DNA of 64,000 bases from NCBI GenBank assembly GCA_047495785.1, contig JBLDXI010000003.1, forward strand, positions 4,030,001 through 4,094,000. Reading direction: 5' to 3'. This document shows, in pieces, positions 45,820-57,501 of this stretch; within the stretch, counting starts at the first letter, position 1, and every line of letters begins with the position of its first letter. The notes below the pieces were generated by a model. The model was not told the DNA's origin. It ran no database searches and was given only the letters and a program-made list of their open reading frames with translations. A program made the translations under genes and the position numbers. The DNA comes from Lepidodermella squamata. Lineage: Eukaryota > Gastrotricha.

Positions 45820-48417
45820 CGCATGTACCCAGAGAGCGTGTGTATTCTTTTGGAAAAATCTCAGCGATATGTGGTATCCGAAATGTACCCATTTGCCTTA
45901 ATCGACTCTCGCATCCTCTTGAAAAGTGAGTTAATCTTCCAAATTGGGAGTGAAATTATTGTATTCTGTATGAATAGGCTGATTGAGAGGATAATGGCAT
46001 TTCTGTTAGAAAAAACCCAGCCGGTGAAACCAAAAATGTAAAAAATTATTTTATCAGTTTTTATTGCGAGCGTCATCGATTGCATTTCATTTATAGTTAT
46101 TAATGTTGGCACACTTACTTATTCAGACATTAGTTTATCGAATAGCTTCGGGCTACCAGGCCAAATAAGTGTCAACTCGGCAAGTCGTGACGGCCACTGC
46201 TTGAAATGCTTCCGGCGCATGTTGCTGTCAAGGTGGCGGAAAAGCGTTGCAGGGAAAACGAGGGCTGCTTCTAGAGCATGGATTTTCATCAAAGCTTGAT
46301 AGAATTCTTCCATTAAAGCGGATGCTCGAAATAGTCCTCGATCGGTAGTTGCGAGACCTGAGCAGAGGCTAGGAATGATGTGAAGGGCGACAGGATTTAA
46401 CTCTAAACATGGACGTATCCGGCATGCTTTCGCAAGTAATTCTTCCAAATGGCCCAAGTTTTGTTTTGAAAATTTCTTCGAGGCGGTTATCCTGTCAGCC
46501 GAGAGCTTGATCATGCTGAGAGCGGAAAGATTTGCGGCTGAATCTTTCCGATCCATTTCGCACAGGCGGCATCTGCATTCGAAGCCAAATTTCTCTCGCA
46601 GCGACTTTTCCCTTGTCTGGAAGTCTTCGAAAGGTGTACAGTAGTCCCACAAGAGTTGTTCGCCTTTTCGAACTTTGCGAGTTACGCGGACAAATAAAAA
46701 GCGGCCGATGAAAGTTCGGCAGCAATTTGTGTCTACGCAGCTGTGATTTATATAGCTCGGCATTATCCAAAGTCCACAGCCATAGTTTCCTTTGTTATTA
46801 GCAATATACGTCTCCATTGAAAGAGAATTGTGGTTGACGATAGCAGCTAGGGTTTCAGCGCCTTCATCCGTAAAGGGATCTCTGCTTTTCGACTCGATTT
46901 TCGCGCCACAATATAGCTTATAGAACTCCTCGGATATATCTGGTCGAGCGTCCAATTTTTCTATTACCGCTACAAGAAAATCTGCTGACTGACTCTCATC
47001 ACACGCAGAGTGAGGCTGAGGGAAATAGTTGAAAGCTCGCTCTGCTATTACCAAAGTCCCAGGTTCAATATCGGTTGTTGCGACTAGGCCTCGCCCATAA
47101 CCATCAATTTCCTCGATTTGAAGCATATTGCTTGCAAAGTAGTTGGCATGGTTGCTCAGCATAGGATCGCTTTTAGCCTCGTCGATCATTTTCATTTCAT
47201 CGAAATCTCCAGTAGTTGATTCTTTCAAGCCTCGCTCAGCCTGAGCCAAGAAAAGCTTTTCAAAACCTGGCTTCCCGCAGACGAGTTCGATACATTCTTG
47301 GTATCGATCAAGTTTCATCAGCGAGCTAGCTTTCCGCAATAGAAGCTTTGGATTGCTAGGATCGATTTCCAGCCCTATTTCAGCATCTTTCAAAGCTTGA
47401 ATTGGTCGGTCCATTGCAAGGAAAGCCGCTGATTTGTTCACCAAGATTTTTACTATGGCGTCGTTGTCAGAATTTCCAGCTAGCTGTTGAGCTCTTTCGA
47501 AACAGGCTATCGCCAACTCGAATTCACTTGTTTTGTAGAAGCCAACGCCGAGTGAGTTGAAGTTGATTGCATCAATAGATCTATGCCATTCTATTCCTTC
47601 TAGAAATTTGTGATCGTCCGGAAGAATTACGATGTCTCTGGTAGATAGGCTAGCTTTAATAGCCATAGAACTGCCGATAGGTTCGATGCAGGGATTTAAA
47701 ATCATCGCTTTGGCCCCAGGCTGGATTTTCTCAAAAAATCGACCTTTTAAATCAGTGATGACCAATCGAAATACGACGTTGCCATTCGCGTCATCAACAA
47801 GAGTTGCGACTTGAAGAGGCTTGAAAGGATTCCTTGATCGCACTACAACACCAATGAATCTGACAATCAGCGATTTTTGAATAAAACTGAACCCTCTGGC
47901 TTGATAGCCGAGGTTTGCAATGCTCTGCAAGTCGATGCTAGTGCTCTCCATTTTTTCAAATGTAAATTGAAGTGGCGAGTCGCGCTGCTTTTACACGCAA
48001 CTGGCGTGACTCATCTTACAAAATACGTCCAAAATGAATAATATACTCATTGATAAAGCACACGTTATTCTGTTTATTTCCCAAAGATAAGAAGGAATAA
48101 TTCCTAGGAAATCTGCTCTGCTGAGCACTTTGCCCATATCATTCCTTTTTGGGTCACTTCGGTTAGACTTGATGCAGAAATTGCCAAGCAGCATTGCTGG
48201 AAAGTATTTGCAGATTCGAATGTCTTGTTTTAGAAGAACAAATTTCCCAAATTCAATTGAAGAGAAGAAATTCAAGAATTTATTACCTCAGATGCATTAG
48301 CGACCGCCAACGGAAAATTGATGCAGGAACGAGGGGAGCCACTTGCCACATAAGGACCGGGTGTTTTATTGACGAAGCAAACGCCCTGAACAGCATTGTC
48401 TTTTCCCGCCATTCTAA
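45820..48417. repeat. Tandem array unit 3
   Basis: 2598 bp. The left part carries the ATCCTC/CTTCCAAA variant, yet it keeps the 4 bases near the SET stop, so it is a mixture of the two unit types. Confidence 0.95.
46119..47951 (-). CDS. SET-TPR protein, copy 3
   Basis: 610 residues. Glu353 replaces the Lys of copies 1 and 2; no other protein change was seen. Confidence 0.88.
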   Translation of the reverse strand: MESTSIDLQSIANLGYQARGFSFIQKSLIVRFIGVVVRSRNPFKPLQVATLVDDANGNVVFRLVITDLKGRFFEKIQPGAKAMILNPCIEPIGSSMAIKASLSTRDIVILPDDHKFLEGIEWHRSIDAINFNSLGVGFYKTSEFELAIACFERAQQLAGNSDNDAIVKILVNKSAAFLAMDRPIQALKDAEIGLEIDPSNPKLLLRKASSLMKLDRYQECIELVCGKPGFEKLFLAQAERGLKESTTGDFDEMKMIDEAKSDPMLSNHANYFASNMLQIEEIDGYGRGLVATTDIEPGTLVIAERAFNYFPQPHSACDESQSADFLVAVIEKLDARPDISEEFYKLYCGAKIESKSRDPFTDEGAETLAAIVNHNSLSMETYIANNKGNYGCGLWIMPSYINHSCVDTNCCRTFIGRFLFVRVTRKVRKGEQLLWDYCTPFEDFQTREKSLREKFGFECRCRLCEMDRKDSAANLSALSMIKLSADRITASKKFSKQNLGHLEELLAKACRIRPCLELNPVALHIIPSLCSGLATTDRGLFRASALMEEFYQALMKIHALEAALVFPATLFRHLDSNMRRKHFKQWPSRLAELTLIWPGSPKLFDKLMSE

Positions 48418-51011
48418 CGCATGTACCCAGAGAGCGTGTGTATTCTTTTGGAAAAATCTCAGCGATATGTGGTATCCGAAATGTACCCATTTGCCTTAAT
48501 CGACTCTCGCATCCTCTTGAAAAGTGAGTTAATCTTCCAAATTGGGAGTGAAATTATTGTATTCTGTATGAATAGGCTGATTGAGAGGATAATGGCATTT
48601 CTGTTAGAAAAAACCCAGCCGGTGAAACCAAAAATGTAAAAAATTATTTTATCAGTTTTTATTGCGAGCGTCATCGATTGCATTTCCTTTATAGTTATTA
48701 ATGTTGGCACACTTATTCAGACATTAGTTTATCGAATAGCTTCGGGCTACCAGGCCAAATAAGTGTCAACTCGGCAAGTCGTGACGGCCACTGCTTGAAA
48801 TGCTTCCGGCGCATGTTGCTGTCAAGGTGGCGGAAAAGCGTTGCAGGGAAAACGAGGGCTGCTTCTAGAGCATGGATTTTCATCAAAGCTTGATAGAATT
48901 CTTCCATTAAAGCGGATGCTCGAAATAGTCCTCGATCGGTAGTTGCGAGACCTGAGCAGAGGCTAGGAATGATGTGAAGGGCGACAGGATTTAACTCTAA
49001 ACATGGACGTATCCGGCATGCTTTCGCAAGTAATTCTTCCAAATGGCCCAAGTTTTGTTTTGAAAATTTCTTCGAGGCGGTTATCCTGTCAGCCGAGAGC
49101 TTGATCATGCTGAGAGCGGAAAGATTTGCGGCTGAATCTTTCCGATCCATTTCGCACAGGCGGCATCTGCATTCGAAGCCAAATTTCTCTCGCAGCGACT
49201 TTTCCCTTGTCTGGAAGTCTTCGAAAGGTGTACAGTAGTCCCACAAGAGTTGTTCGCCTTTTCGAACTTTGCGAGTTACGCGGACAAATAAAAAGCGGCC
49301 GATGAAAGTTCGGCAGCAATTTGTGTCTACGCAGCTGTGATTTATATAGCTCGGCATTATCCAAAGTCCACAGCCATAGTTTCCTTTGTTATTAGCAATA
49401 TACGTCTCCATTGAAAGAGAATTGTGGTTGACGATAGCAGCTAGGGTTTCAGCGCCTTCATCCGTAAAGGGATCTCTGCTTTTCGACTCGATTTTCGCGC
49501 CACAATATAGCTTATAGAACTCCTCGGATATATCTGGTCGAGCGTCCAATTTTTCTATTACCGCTACAAGAAAATCTGCTGACTGACTCTCATCACACGC
49601 AGAGTGAGGCTGAGGGAAATAGTTGAAAGCTCGCTCTGCTATTACCAAAGTCCCAGGTTCAATATCGGTTGTTGCGACTAGGCCTCGCCCATAACCATCA
49701 ATTTCCTCGATTTGAAGCATATTGCTTGCAAAGTAGTTGGCATGGTTGCTCAGCATAGGATCGCTTTTAGCCTCGTCGATCATTTTCATTTCATCGAAAT
49801 CTCCAGTAGTTGATTCTTTCAAGCCTCGCTCAGCCTGAGCCAAGAAAAGCTTTTCAAAACCTGGCTTCCCGCAGACGAGTTCGATACATTCTTGGTATCG
49901 ATCAAGTTTCATCAGCGAGCTAGCTTTCCGCAATAGAAGCTTTGGATTGCTAGGATCGATTTCCAGCCCTATTTCAGCATCTTTCAAAGCTTGAATTGGT
50001 CGGTCCATTGCAAGGAAAGCCGCTGATTTGTTCACCAAGATTTTTACTATGGCGTCGTTGTCAGAATTTCCAGCTAGCTGTTGAGCTCTTTCGAAACAGG
50101 CTATCGCCAACTCGAATTCACTTGTTTTGTAGAAGCCAACGCCGAGTGAGTTGAAGTTGATTGCATCAATAGATCTATGCCATTCTATTCCTTCTAGAAA
50201 TTTGTGATCGTCCGGAAGAATTACGATGTCTCTGGTAGATAGGCTAGCTTTAATAGCCATAGAACTGCCGATAGGTTCGATGCAGGGATTTAAAATCATC
50301 GCTTTGGCCCCAGGCTGGATTTTCTCAAAAAATCGACCTTTTAAATCAGTGATGACCAATCGAAATACGACGTTGCCATTCGCGTCATCAACAAGAGTTG
50401 CGACTTGAAGAGGCTTGAAAGGATTCCTTGATCGCACTACAACACCAATGAATCTGACAATCAGCGATTTTTGAATAAAACTGAACCCTCTGGCTTGATA
50501 GCCGAGGTTTGCAATGCTCTGCAAGTCGATGCTAGTGCTCTCCATTTTTTCAAATGTAAATTGAAGTGGCGAGTCGCGCTGCTTTTACACGCAACTGGCG
50601 TGACTCATCTTACAAAATACGTCCAAAATGAATAATATACTCATTGATAAAGCACACGTTATTCTGTTTATTTCCCAAAGATAAGAAGGAATAATTCCTA
50701 GGAAATCTGCTCTGCTGAGCACTTTGCCCATATCATTCCTTTTTGGGTCACTTCGGTTAGACTTGATGCAGAAATTGCCAAGCAGCATTGCTGGAAAGTA
50801 TTTGCAGATTCGAATGTCTTGTTTTAGAAGAACAAATTTCCCAAATTCAATTGAAGAGAAGAAATTCAAGAATTTATTACCTCAGATGCATTAGCGACCG
50901 CCAACGGAAAATTGATGCAGGAACGAGGGGAGCCACTTGCCACATAAGGACCGGGTGTTTTATTGACGAAGCAAACGCCCTGAACAGCATTGTCTTTTCC
51001 CGCCATTCTAA
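48418..51011. repeat. Tandem array unit 4
   Basis: 2594 bp. It has the ATCCTC/CTTCCAAA variant, TTTCCTTTATAG in place of TTTCATTTATAG, and a 4-bp deletion just after the SET stop. Confidence 0.95.
48713..50545 (-). CDS. SET-TPR protein, copy 4
   Basis: 610 residues with Glu353. The 4-bp deletion removes the GTAAGT that follows the stop codon in copies 1, 2, 3 and 6. Confidence 0.88.
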   Translation of the reverse strand: MESTSIDLQSIANLGYQARGFSFIQKSLIVRFIGVVVRSRNPFKPLQVATLVDDANGNVVFRLVITDLKGRFFEKIQPGAKAMILNPCIEPIGSSMAIKASLSTRDIVILPDDHKFLEGIEWHRSIDAINFNSLGVGFYKTSEFELAIACFERAQQLAGNSDNDAIVKILVNKSAAFLAMDRPIQALKDAEIGLEIDPSNPKLLLRKASSLMKLDRYQECIELVCGKPGFEKLFLAQAERGLKESTTGDFDEMKMIDEAKSDPMLSNHANYFASNMLQIEEIDGYGRGLVATTDIEPGTLVIAERAFNYFPQPHSACDESQSADFLVAVIEKLDARPDISEEFYKLYCGAKIESKSRDPFTDEGAETLAAIVNHNSLSMETYIANNKGNYGCGLWIMPSYINHSCVDTNCCRTFIGRFLFVRVTRKVRKGEQLLWDYCTPFEDFQTREKSLREKFGFECRCRLCEMDRKDSAANLSALSMIKLSADRITASKKFSKQNLGHLEELLAKACRIRPCLELNPVALHIIPSLCSGLATTDRGLFRASALMEEFYQALMKIHALEAALVFPATLFRHLDSNMRRKHFKQWPSRLAELTLIWPGSPKLFDKLMSE

Positions 51012-53605
51012 CGCATGTACCCAGAGAGCGTGTGTATTCTTTTGGAAAAATCTCAGCGATATGTGGTATCCGAAATGTACCCATTTGCCTTAATCGACTC
51101 TCGCATCCTCTTGAAAAGTGAGTTAATCTTCCAAATTGGGAGTGAAATTATTGTATTCTGTATGAATAGGCTGATTGAGAGGATAATGGCATTTCTGTTA
51201 GAAAAAACCCAGCCGGTGAAACCAAAAATGTAAAAAATTATTTTATCAGTTTTTATTGCGAGCGTCATCGATTGCATTTCCTTTATAGTTATTAATGTTG
51301 GCACACTTATTCAGACATTAGTTTATCGAATAGCTTCGGGCTACCAGGCCAAATAAGTGTCAACTCGGCAAGTCGTGACGGCCACTGCTTGAAATGCTTC
51401 CGGCGCATGTTGCTGTCAAGGTGGCGGAAAAGCGTTGCAGGGAAAACGAGGGCTGCTTCTAGAGCATGGATTTTCATCAAAGCTTGATAGAATTCTTCCA
51501 TTAAAGCGGATGCTCGAAATAGTCCTCGATCGGTAGTTGCGAGACCTGAGCAGAGGCTAGGAATGATGTGAAGGGCGACAGGATTTAACTCTAAACATGG
51601 ACGTATCCGGCATGCTTTCGCAAGTAATTCTTCCAAATGGCCCAAGTTTTGTTTTGAAAATTTCTTCGAGGCGGTTATCCTGTCAGCCGAGAGCTTGATC
51701 ATGCTGAGAGCGGAAAGATTTGCGGCTGAATCTTTCCGATCCATTTCGCACAGGCGGCATCTGCATTCGAAGCCAAATTTCTCTCGCAGCGACTTTTCCC
51801 TTGTCTGGAAGTCTTCGAAAGGTGTACAGTAGTCCCACAAGAGTTGTTCGCCTTTTCGAACTTTGCGAGTTACGCGGACAAATAAAAAGCGGCCGATGAA
51901 AGTTCGGCAGCAATTTGTGTCTACGCAGCTGTGATTTATATAGCTCGGCATTATCCAAAGTCCACAGCCATAGTTTCCTTTGTTATTAGCAATATACGTC
52001 TCCATTGAAAGAGAATTGTGGTTGACGATAGCAGCTAGGGTTTCAGCGCCTTCATCCGTAAAGGGATCTCTGCTTTTCGACTCGATTTTCGCGCCACAAT
52101 ATAGCTTATAGAACTCCTCGGATATATCTGGTCGAGCGTCCAATTTTTCTATTACCGCTACAAGAAAATCTGCTGACTGACTCTCATCACACGCAGAGTG
52201 AGGCTGAGGGAAATAGTTGAAAGCTCGCTCTGCTATTACCAAAGTCCCAGGTTCAATATCGGTTGTTGCGACTAGGCCTCGCCCATAACCATCAATTTCC
52301 TCGATTTGAAGCATATTGCTTGCAAAGTAGTTGGCATGGTTGCTCAGCATAGGATCGCTTTTAGCCTCGTCGATCATTTTCATTTCATCGAAATCTCCAG
52401 TAGTTGATTCTTTCAAGCCTCGCTCAGCCTGAGCCAAGAAAAGCTTTTCAAAACCTGGCTTCCCGCAGACGAGTTCGATACATTCTTGGTATCGATCAAG
52501 TTTCATCAGCGAGCTAGCTTTCCGCAATAGAAGCTTTGGATTGCTAGGATCGATTTCCAGCCCTATTTCAGCATCTTTCAAAGCTTGAATTGGTCGGTCC
52601 ATTGCAAGGAAAGCCGCTGATTTGTTCACCAAGATTTTTACTATGGCGTCGTTGTCAGAATTTCCAGCTAGCTGTTGAGCTCTTTCGAAACAGGCTATCG
52701 CCAACTCGAATTCACTTGTTTTGTAGAAGCCAACGCCGAGTGAGTTGAAGTTGATTGCATCAATAGATCTATGCCATTCTATTCCTTCTAGAAATTTGTG
52801 ATCGTCCGGAAGAATTACGATGTCTCTGGTAGATAGGCTAGCTTTAATAGCCATAGAACTGCCGATAGGTTCGATGCAGGGATTTAAAATCATCGCTTTG
52901 GCCCCAGGCTGGATTTTCTCAAAAAATCGACCTTTTAAATCAGTGATGACCAATCGAAATACGACGTTGCCATTCGCGTCATCAACAAGAGTTGCGACTT
53001 GAAGAGGCTTGAAAGGATTCCTTGATCGCACTACAACACCAATGAATCTGACAATCAGCGATTTTTGAATAAAACTGAACCCTCTGGCTTGATAGCCGAG
53101 GTTTGCAATGCTCTGCAAGTCGATGCTAGTGCTCTCCATTTTTTCAAATGTAAATTGAAGTGGCGAGTCGCGCTGCTTTTACACGCAACTGGCGTGACTC
53201 ATCTTACAAAATACGTCCAAAATGAATAATATACTCATTGATAAAGCACACGTTATTCTGTTTATTTCCCAAAGATAAGAAGGAATAATTCCTAGGAAAT
53301 CTGCTCTGCTGAGCACTTTGCCCATATCATTCCTTTTTGGGTCACTTCGGTTAGACTTGATGCAGAAATTGCCAAGCAGCATTGCTGGAAAGTATTTGCA
53401 GATTCGAATGTCTTGTTTTAGAAGAACAAATTTCCCAAATTCAATTGAAGAGAAGAAATTCAAGAATTTATTACCTCAGATGCATTAGCGACCGCCAACG
53501 GAAAATTGATGCAGGAACGAGGGGAGCCACTTGCCACATAAGGACCGGGTGTTTTATTGACGAAGCAAACGCCCTGAACAGCATTGTCTTTTCCCGCCAT
53601 TCTAA
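51012..53605. repeat. Tandem array unit 5
   Basis: 2594 bp, the same variant set as unit 4; no difference between the two was noticed. Confidence 0.95.
51307..53139 (-). CDS. SET-TPR protein, copy 5
   Basis: 610 residues, protein identical to copy 4. Confidence 0.88.
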   Translation of the reverse strand: MESTSIDLQSIANLGYQARGFSFIQKSLIVRFIGVVVRSRNPFKPLQVATLVDDANGNVVFRLVITDLKGRFFEKIQPGAKAMILNPCIEPIGSSMAIKASLSTRDIVILPDDHKFLEGIEWHRSIDAINFNSLGVGFYKTSEFELAIACFERAQQLAGNSDNDAIVKILVNKSAAFLAMDRPIQALKDAEIGLEIDPSNPKLLLRKASSLMKLDRYQECIELVCGKPGFEKLFLAQAERGLKESTTGDFDEMKMIDEAKSDPMLSNHANYFASNMLQIEEIDGYGRGLVATTDIEPGTLVIAERAFNYFPQPHSACDESQSADFLVAVIEKLDARPDISEEFYKLYCGAKIESKSRDPFTDEGAETLAAIVNHNSLSMETYIANNKGNYGCGLWIMPSYINHSCVDTNCCRTFIGRFLFVRVTRKVRKGEQLLWDYCTPFEDFQTREKSLREKFGFECRCRLCEMDRKDSAANLSALSMIKLSADRITASKKFSKQNLGHLEELLAKACRIRPCLELNPVALHIIPSLCSGLATTDRGLFRASALMEEFYQALMKIHALEAALVFPATLFRHLDSNMRRKHFKQWPSRLAELTLIWPGSPKLFDKLMSE

Positions 53606-56203
53606 CGCATGTACCCAGAGAGCGTGTGTATTCTTTTGGAAAAATCTCAGCGATATGTGGTATCCGAAATGTACCCATTTGCCTTAATCGACTCTCGATT
53701 CCTCTTGAAAAGTGAGTTAATCTTTCAAATTGGGAGTGAAATTATTGTATTCTGTATGAATAGGCTGATTGAGAGGATAATGGCATTTCTGTTAGAAAAA
53801 ACCCAGCCGGTGAAACCAAAAATGTAAAAAATTATTTTATCAGTTTTTATTGCGAGCGTCATCGATTGCATTTCATTTATAGTTATTAATGTTGGCACAC
53901 TTACTTATTCAGACATTAGTTTATCGAATAGCTTCGGGCTACCAGGCCAAATAAGTGTCAACTCGGCAAGTCGTGACGGCCACTGCTTGAAATGCTTCCG
54001 GCGCATGTTGCTGTCAAGGTGGCGGAAAAGCGTTGCAGGGAAAACGAGGGCTGCTTCTAGAGCATGGATTTTCATCAAAGCTTGATAGAATTCTTCCATT
54101 AAAGCGGATGCTCGAAATAGTCCTCGATCGGTAGTTGCGAGACCTGAGCAGAGGCTAGGAATGATGTGAAGGGCGACAGGATTTAACTCTAAACATGGAC
54201 GTATCCGGCATGCTTTCGCAAGTAATTCTTCCAAATGGCCCAAGTTTTGTTTTGAAAATTTCTTCGAGGCGGTTATCCTGTCAGCCGAGAGCTTGATCAT
54301 GCTGAGAGCGGAAAGATTTGCGGCTGAATCTTTCCGATCCATTTCGCACAGGCGGCATCTGCATTCGAAGCCAAATTTCTCTCGCAGCGACTTTTCCCTT
54401 GTCTGGAAGTCTTCGAAAGGTGTACAGTAGTCCCACAAGAGTTGTTCGCCTTTTCGAACTTTGCGAGTTACGCGGACAAATAAAAAGCGGCCGATGAAAG
54501 TTCGGCAGCAATTTGTGTCTACGCAGCTGTGATTTATATAGCTCGGCATTATCCAAAGTCCACAGCCATAGTTTCCTTTGTTATTAGCAATATACGTCTC
54601 CATTGAAAGAGAATTGTGGTTGACGATAGCAGCTAGGGTTTCAGCGCCTTCATCCGTAAAGGGATCTCTGCTTTTCGACTCGATTTTCGCGCCACAATAT
54701 AGCTTATAGAACTCCTCGGATATATCTGGTCGAGCGTCCAATTTTTCTATTACCGCTACAAGAAAATCTGCTGACTGACTCTCATCACACGCAGAGTGAG
54801 GCTGAGGGAAATAGTTGAAAGCTCGCTCTGCTATTACCAAAGTCCCAGGTTCAATATCGGTTGTTGCGACTAGGCCTCGCCCATAACCATCAATTTCCTC
54901 GATTTGAAGCATATTGCTTGCAAAGTAGTTGGCATGGTTGCTCAGCATAGGATCGCTTTTAGCCTCGTCGATCATTTTCATTTCATCGAAATCTCCAGTA
55001 GTTGATTCTTTCAAGCCTCGCTCAGCCTGAGCCAAGAAAAGCTTTTCAAAACCTGGCTTCCCGCAGACGAGTTCGATACATTCTTGGTATCGATCAAGTT
55101 TCATCAGCGAGCTAGCTTTCCGCAATAGAAGCTTTGGATTGCTAGGATCGATTTCCAGCCCTATTTCAGCATCTTTCAAAGCTTGAATTGGTCGGTCCAT
55201 TGCAAGGAAAGCCGCTGATTTGTTCACCAAGATTTTTACTATGGCGTCGTTGTCAGAATTTCCAGCTAGCTGTTGAGCTCTTTCGAAACAGGCTATCGCC
55301 AACTCGAATTCACTTGTTTTGTAGAAGCCAACGCCGAGTGAGTTGAAGTTGATTGCATCAATAGATCTATGCCATTCTATTCCTTCTAGAAATTTGTGAT
55401 CGTCCGGAAGAATTACGATGTCTCTGGTAGATAGGCTAGCTTTAATAGCCATAGAACTGCCGATAGGTTCGATGCAGGGATTTAAAATCATCGCTTTGGC
55501 CCCAGGCTGGATTTTCTCAAAAAATCGACCTTTTAAATCAGTGATGACCAATCGAAATACGACGTTGCCATTCGCGTCATCAACAAGAGTTGCGACTTGA
55601 AGAGGCTTGAAAGGATTCCTTGATCGCACTACAACACCAATGAATCTGACAATCAGCGATTTTTGAATAAAACTGAACCCTCTGGCTTGATAGCCGAGGT
55701 TTGCAATGCTCTGCAAGTCGATGCTAGTGCTCTCCATTTTTTCAAATGTAAATTGAAGTGGCGAGTCGCGCTGCTTTTACACGCAACTGGCGTGACTCAT
55801 CTTACAAAATACGTCCAAAATGAATAATATACTCATTGATAAAGCACACGTTATTCTGTTTATTTCCCAAAGATAAGAAGGAATAATTCCTAGGAAATCT
55901 GCTCTGCTGAGCACTTTGCCCATATCATTCCTTTTTGGGTCACTTCGGTTAGACTTGATGCAGAAATTGCCAAGCAGCATTGCTGGAAAGTATTTGCAGA
56001 TTCGAATGTCTTGTTTTAGAAGAACAAATTTCCCAAATTCAATTGAAGAGAAGAAATTCAAGAATTTATTACCTCAGATGCATTAGCGACCGCCAACGGA
56101 AAATTGATGCAGGAACGAGGGGAGCCACTTGCCACATAAGGACCGGGTGTTTTATTGACGAAGCAAACGCCCTGAACAGCATTGTCTTTTCCCGCCATTC
56201 TAA
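53606..56203. repeat. Tandem array unit 6
   Basis: 2598 bp. The 3' flank is of the unit 1-2 type (TTCCTC, CTTTCAAA, 4 bases kept) but the gene carries Glu353 as in units 3-5, the reciprocal mixture to unit 3. Confidence 0.95.
53905..55737 (-). CDS. SET-TPR protein, copy 6
   Basis: 610 residues with Glu353. Its upstream region is the last array sequence before the foldback element. Confidence 0.88.
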   Translation of the reverse strand: MESTSIDLQSIANLGYQARGFSFIQKSLIVRFIGVVVRSRNPFKPLQVATLVDDANGNVVFRLVITDLKGRFFEKIQPGAKAMILNPCIEPIGSSMAIKASLSTRDIVILPDDHKFLEGIEWHRSIDAINFNSLGVGFYKTSEFELAIACFERAQQLAGNSDNDAIVKILVNKSAAFLAMDRPIQALKDAEIGLEIDPSNPKLLLRKASSLMKLDRYQECIELVCGKPGFEKLFLAQAERGLKESTTGDFDEMKMIDEAKSDPMLSNHANYFASNMLQIEEIDGYGRGLVATTDIEPGTLVIAERAFNYFPQPHSACDESQSADFLVAVIEKLDARPDISEEFYKLYCGAKIESKSRDPFTDEGAETLAAIVNHNSLSMETYIANNKGNYGCGLWIMPSYINHSCVDTNCCRTFIGRFLFVRVTRKVRKGEQLLWDYCTPFEDFQTREKSLREKFGFECRCRLCEMDRKDSAANLSALSMIKLSADRITASKKFSKQNLGHLEELLAKACRIRPCLELNPVALHIIPSLCSGLATTDRGLFRASALMEEFYQALMKIHALEAALVFPATLFRHLDSNMRRKHFKQWPSRLAELTLIWPGSPKLFDKLMSE

Positions 56204-56568
56204 CGCATGTACCCAGAGAGCGTGTGTATTCTTTTGGAAAAATCTCAGCGATATCGATGATTTTGCGCTAAAGCCGACCAACGAGAAAAAAATTCCTATA
56301 CAGAGTACTGCGCACAATAAGAAGTACTACGCGCGCAAAATATTATAAGATATACTTATAGCCCGCATTCTGTGTGAAAAAATGAATGTACTGGACAAAT
56401 GACCAACAAATATAAGTGCGCTTTTGTGGATGTTACCATGAAATCTTCTGCTTACCTGGTAGAGAACTGTCGAAAGTATCAGGAAATCGATAGAAAAGCA
56501 TGTGCAACCGTGGGTTATTCACCGCTAGGCGACTTGAAAGTGATCTGAAAGCGCAAAAACCTTGGAAA

Positions 56569-57260
56569 AATGCACCCACTGGTGTCTTGAGCGGCGTTTC
56601 TGCGAAAACAAAATGGGTTCACCCACAGTTTTTTCACATTCCCTAGCCGAGCACATGGAGGGCTTATTAGGGAAGTAAGAAATAGCCAGTTAATATGGAG
56701 GACATCCACGGCTTTTCAGTATTTTTCCTCCCGGCTTGAAAATCGTGGAAAAAGCGAAAATTGTATGTTTTTAGTCGCTCTTATCTCGAAAACACCCATG
56801 GTTGCACCATAGCTTTTTGTAGTCAAATAGGAGAAGGCACTAGGAGGAAGGTTTTAACAGGGAAAACAGCAAGAACCACCCCAACTTATCCAAGACTTTT
56901 TCGTCCTGATTAGCACTCACTACGTCACACCCAACACCTCGAAAATGCATGGCCTGGCGTCTTTTGGGGCATTGCTGCAAAAAAGAGCATGGGTTCAACC
57001 ACAGTTTTTCACGTCCTTTAGCAGAGCACAAGAAGATCTTACTCAGGAAGTAAGAAATTGCCAGTAAATGCGGTGTTTATCCACGGGTTAAGAGTCTTTT
57101 CTCTCCACATCCGATTCAAGTCCGAATCGAAGAGAAAGTGAGGATTTTTCATCTTTCATGGCACTTATCTTGAAAAAACCCATGGCTGCACCATAAGTGT
57201 TTGTATTCAAACAGTAGAGGAGATTGAGAAGAAGGTTTCAAAAGAGAAAACAGCACGAAC
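56569..57260. repeat. Two diverged direct repeats inside the foldback arm
   Basis: A module of about 375 bp occurs twice in the left arm (from about 56569 and about 56944). Shared marks are GGGTTCACCCACAG/GGGTTCAACCACAG, GAAGTAAGAAAT, CCATGG-TGCACCATA and ACAACTTATCC or similar. The mirror pair lies in the right arm (about 59267-59958). Confidence 0.75.
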
Positions 57261-57501
57261 CACGACAACTTATCCACGACTTTTTCGCCTTGATGGACAA
57301 TCACATTTTAAGCTCAAAATCGAACTTCAAAACTGGGCTATTCACCTTACCTTACGCGGCAGAGCCCTTATTTCACCTGTAACAAGTTGAATGAAGCGCA
57401 TACTTCTTATAAAATAGCAAATAATATGCGGGTGCTACCATGATTTGCCATGATTTTCCATTCGGTCCCAGACCGCGGTAACAAGACGGTTATGGTAAGG
57501 A

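Noticed and set aside
56515-57031. 63-64-codon frames in the foldback arms (and mirror copies at 59496-60012)
   Set aside because: They are present identically in both arms only because the arms are inverted copies; no domain or coding character was seen.
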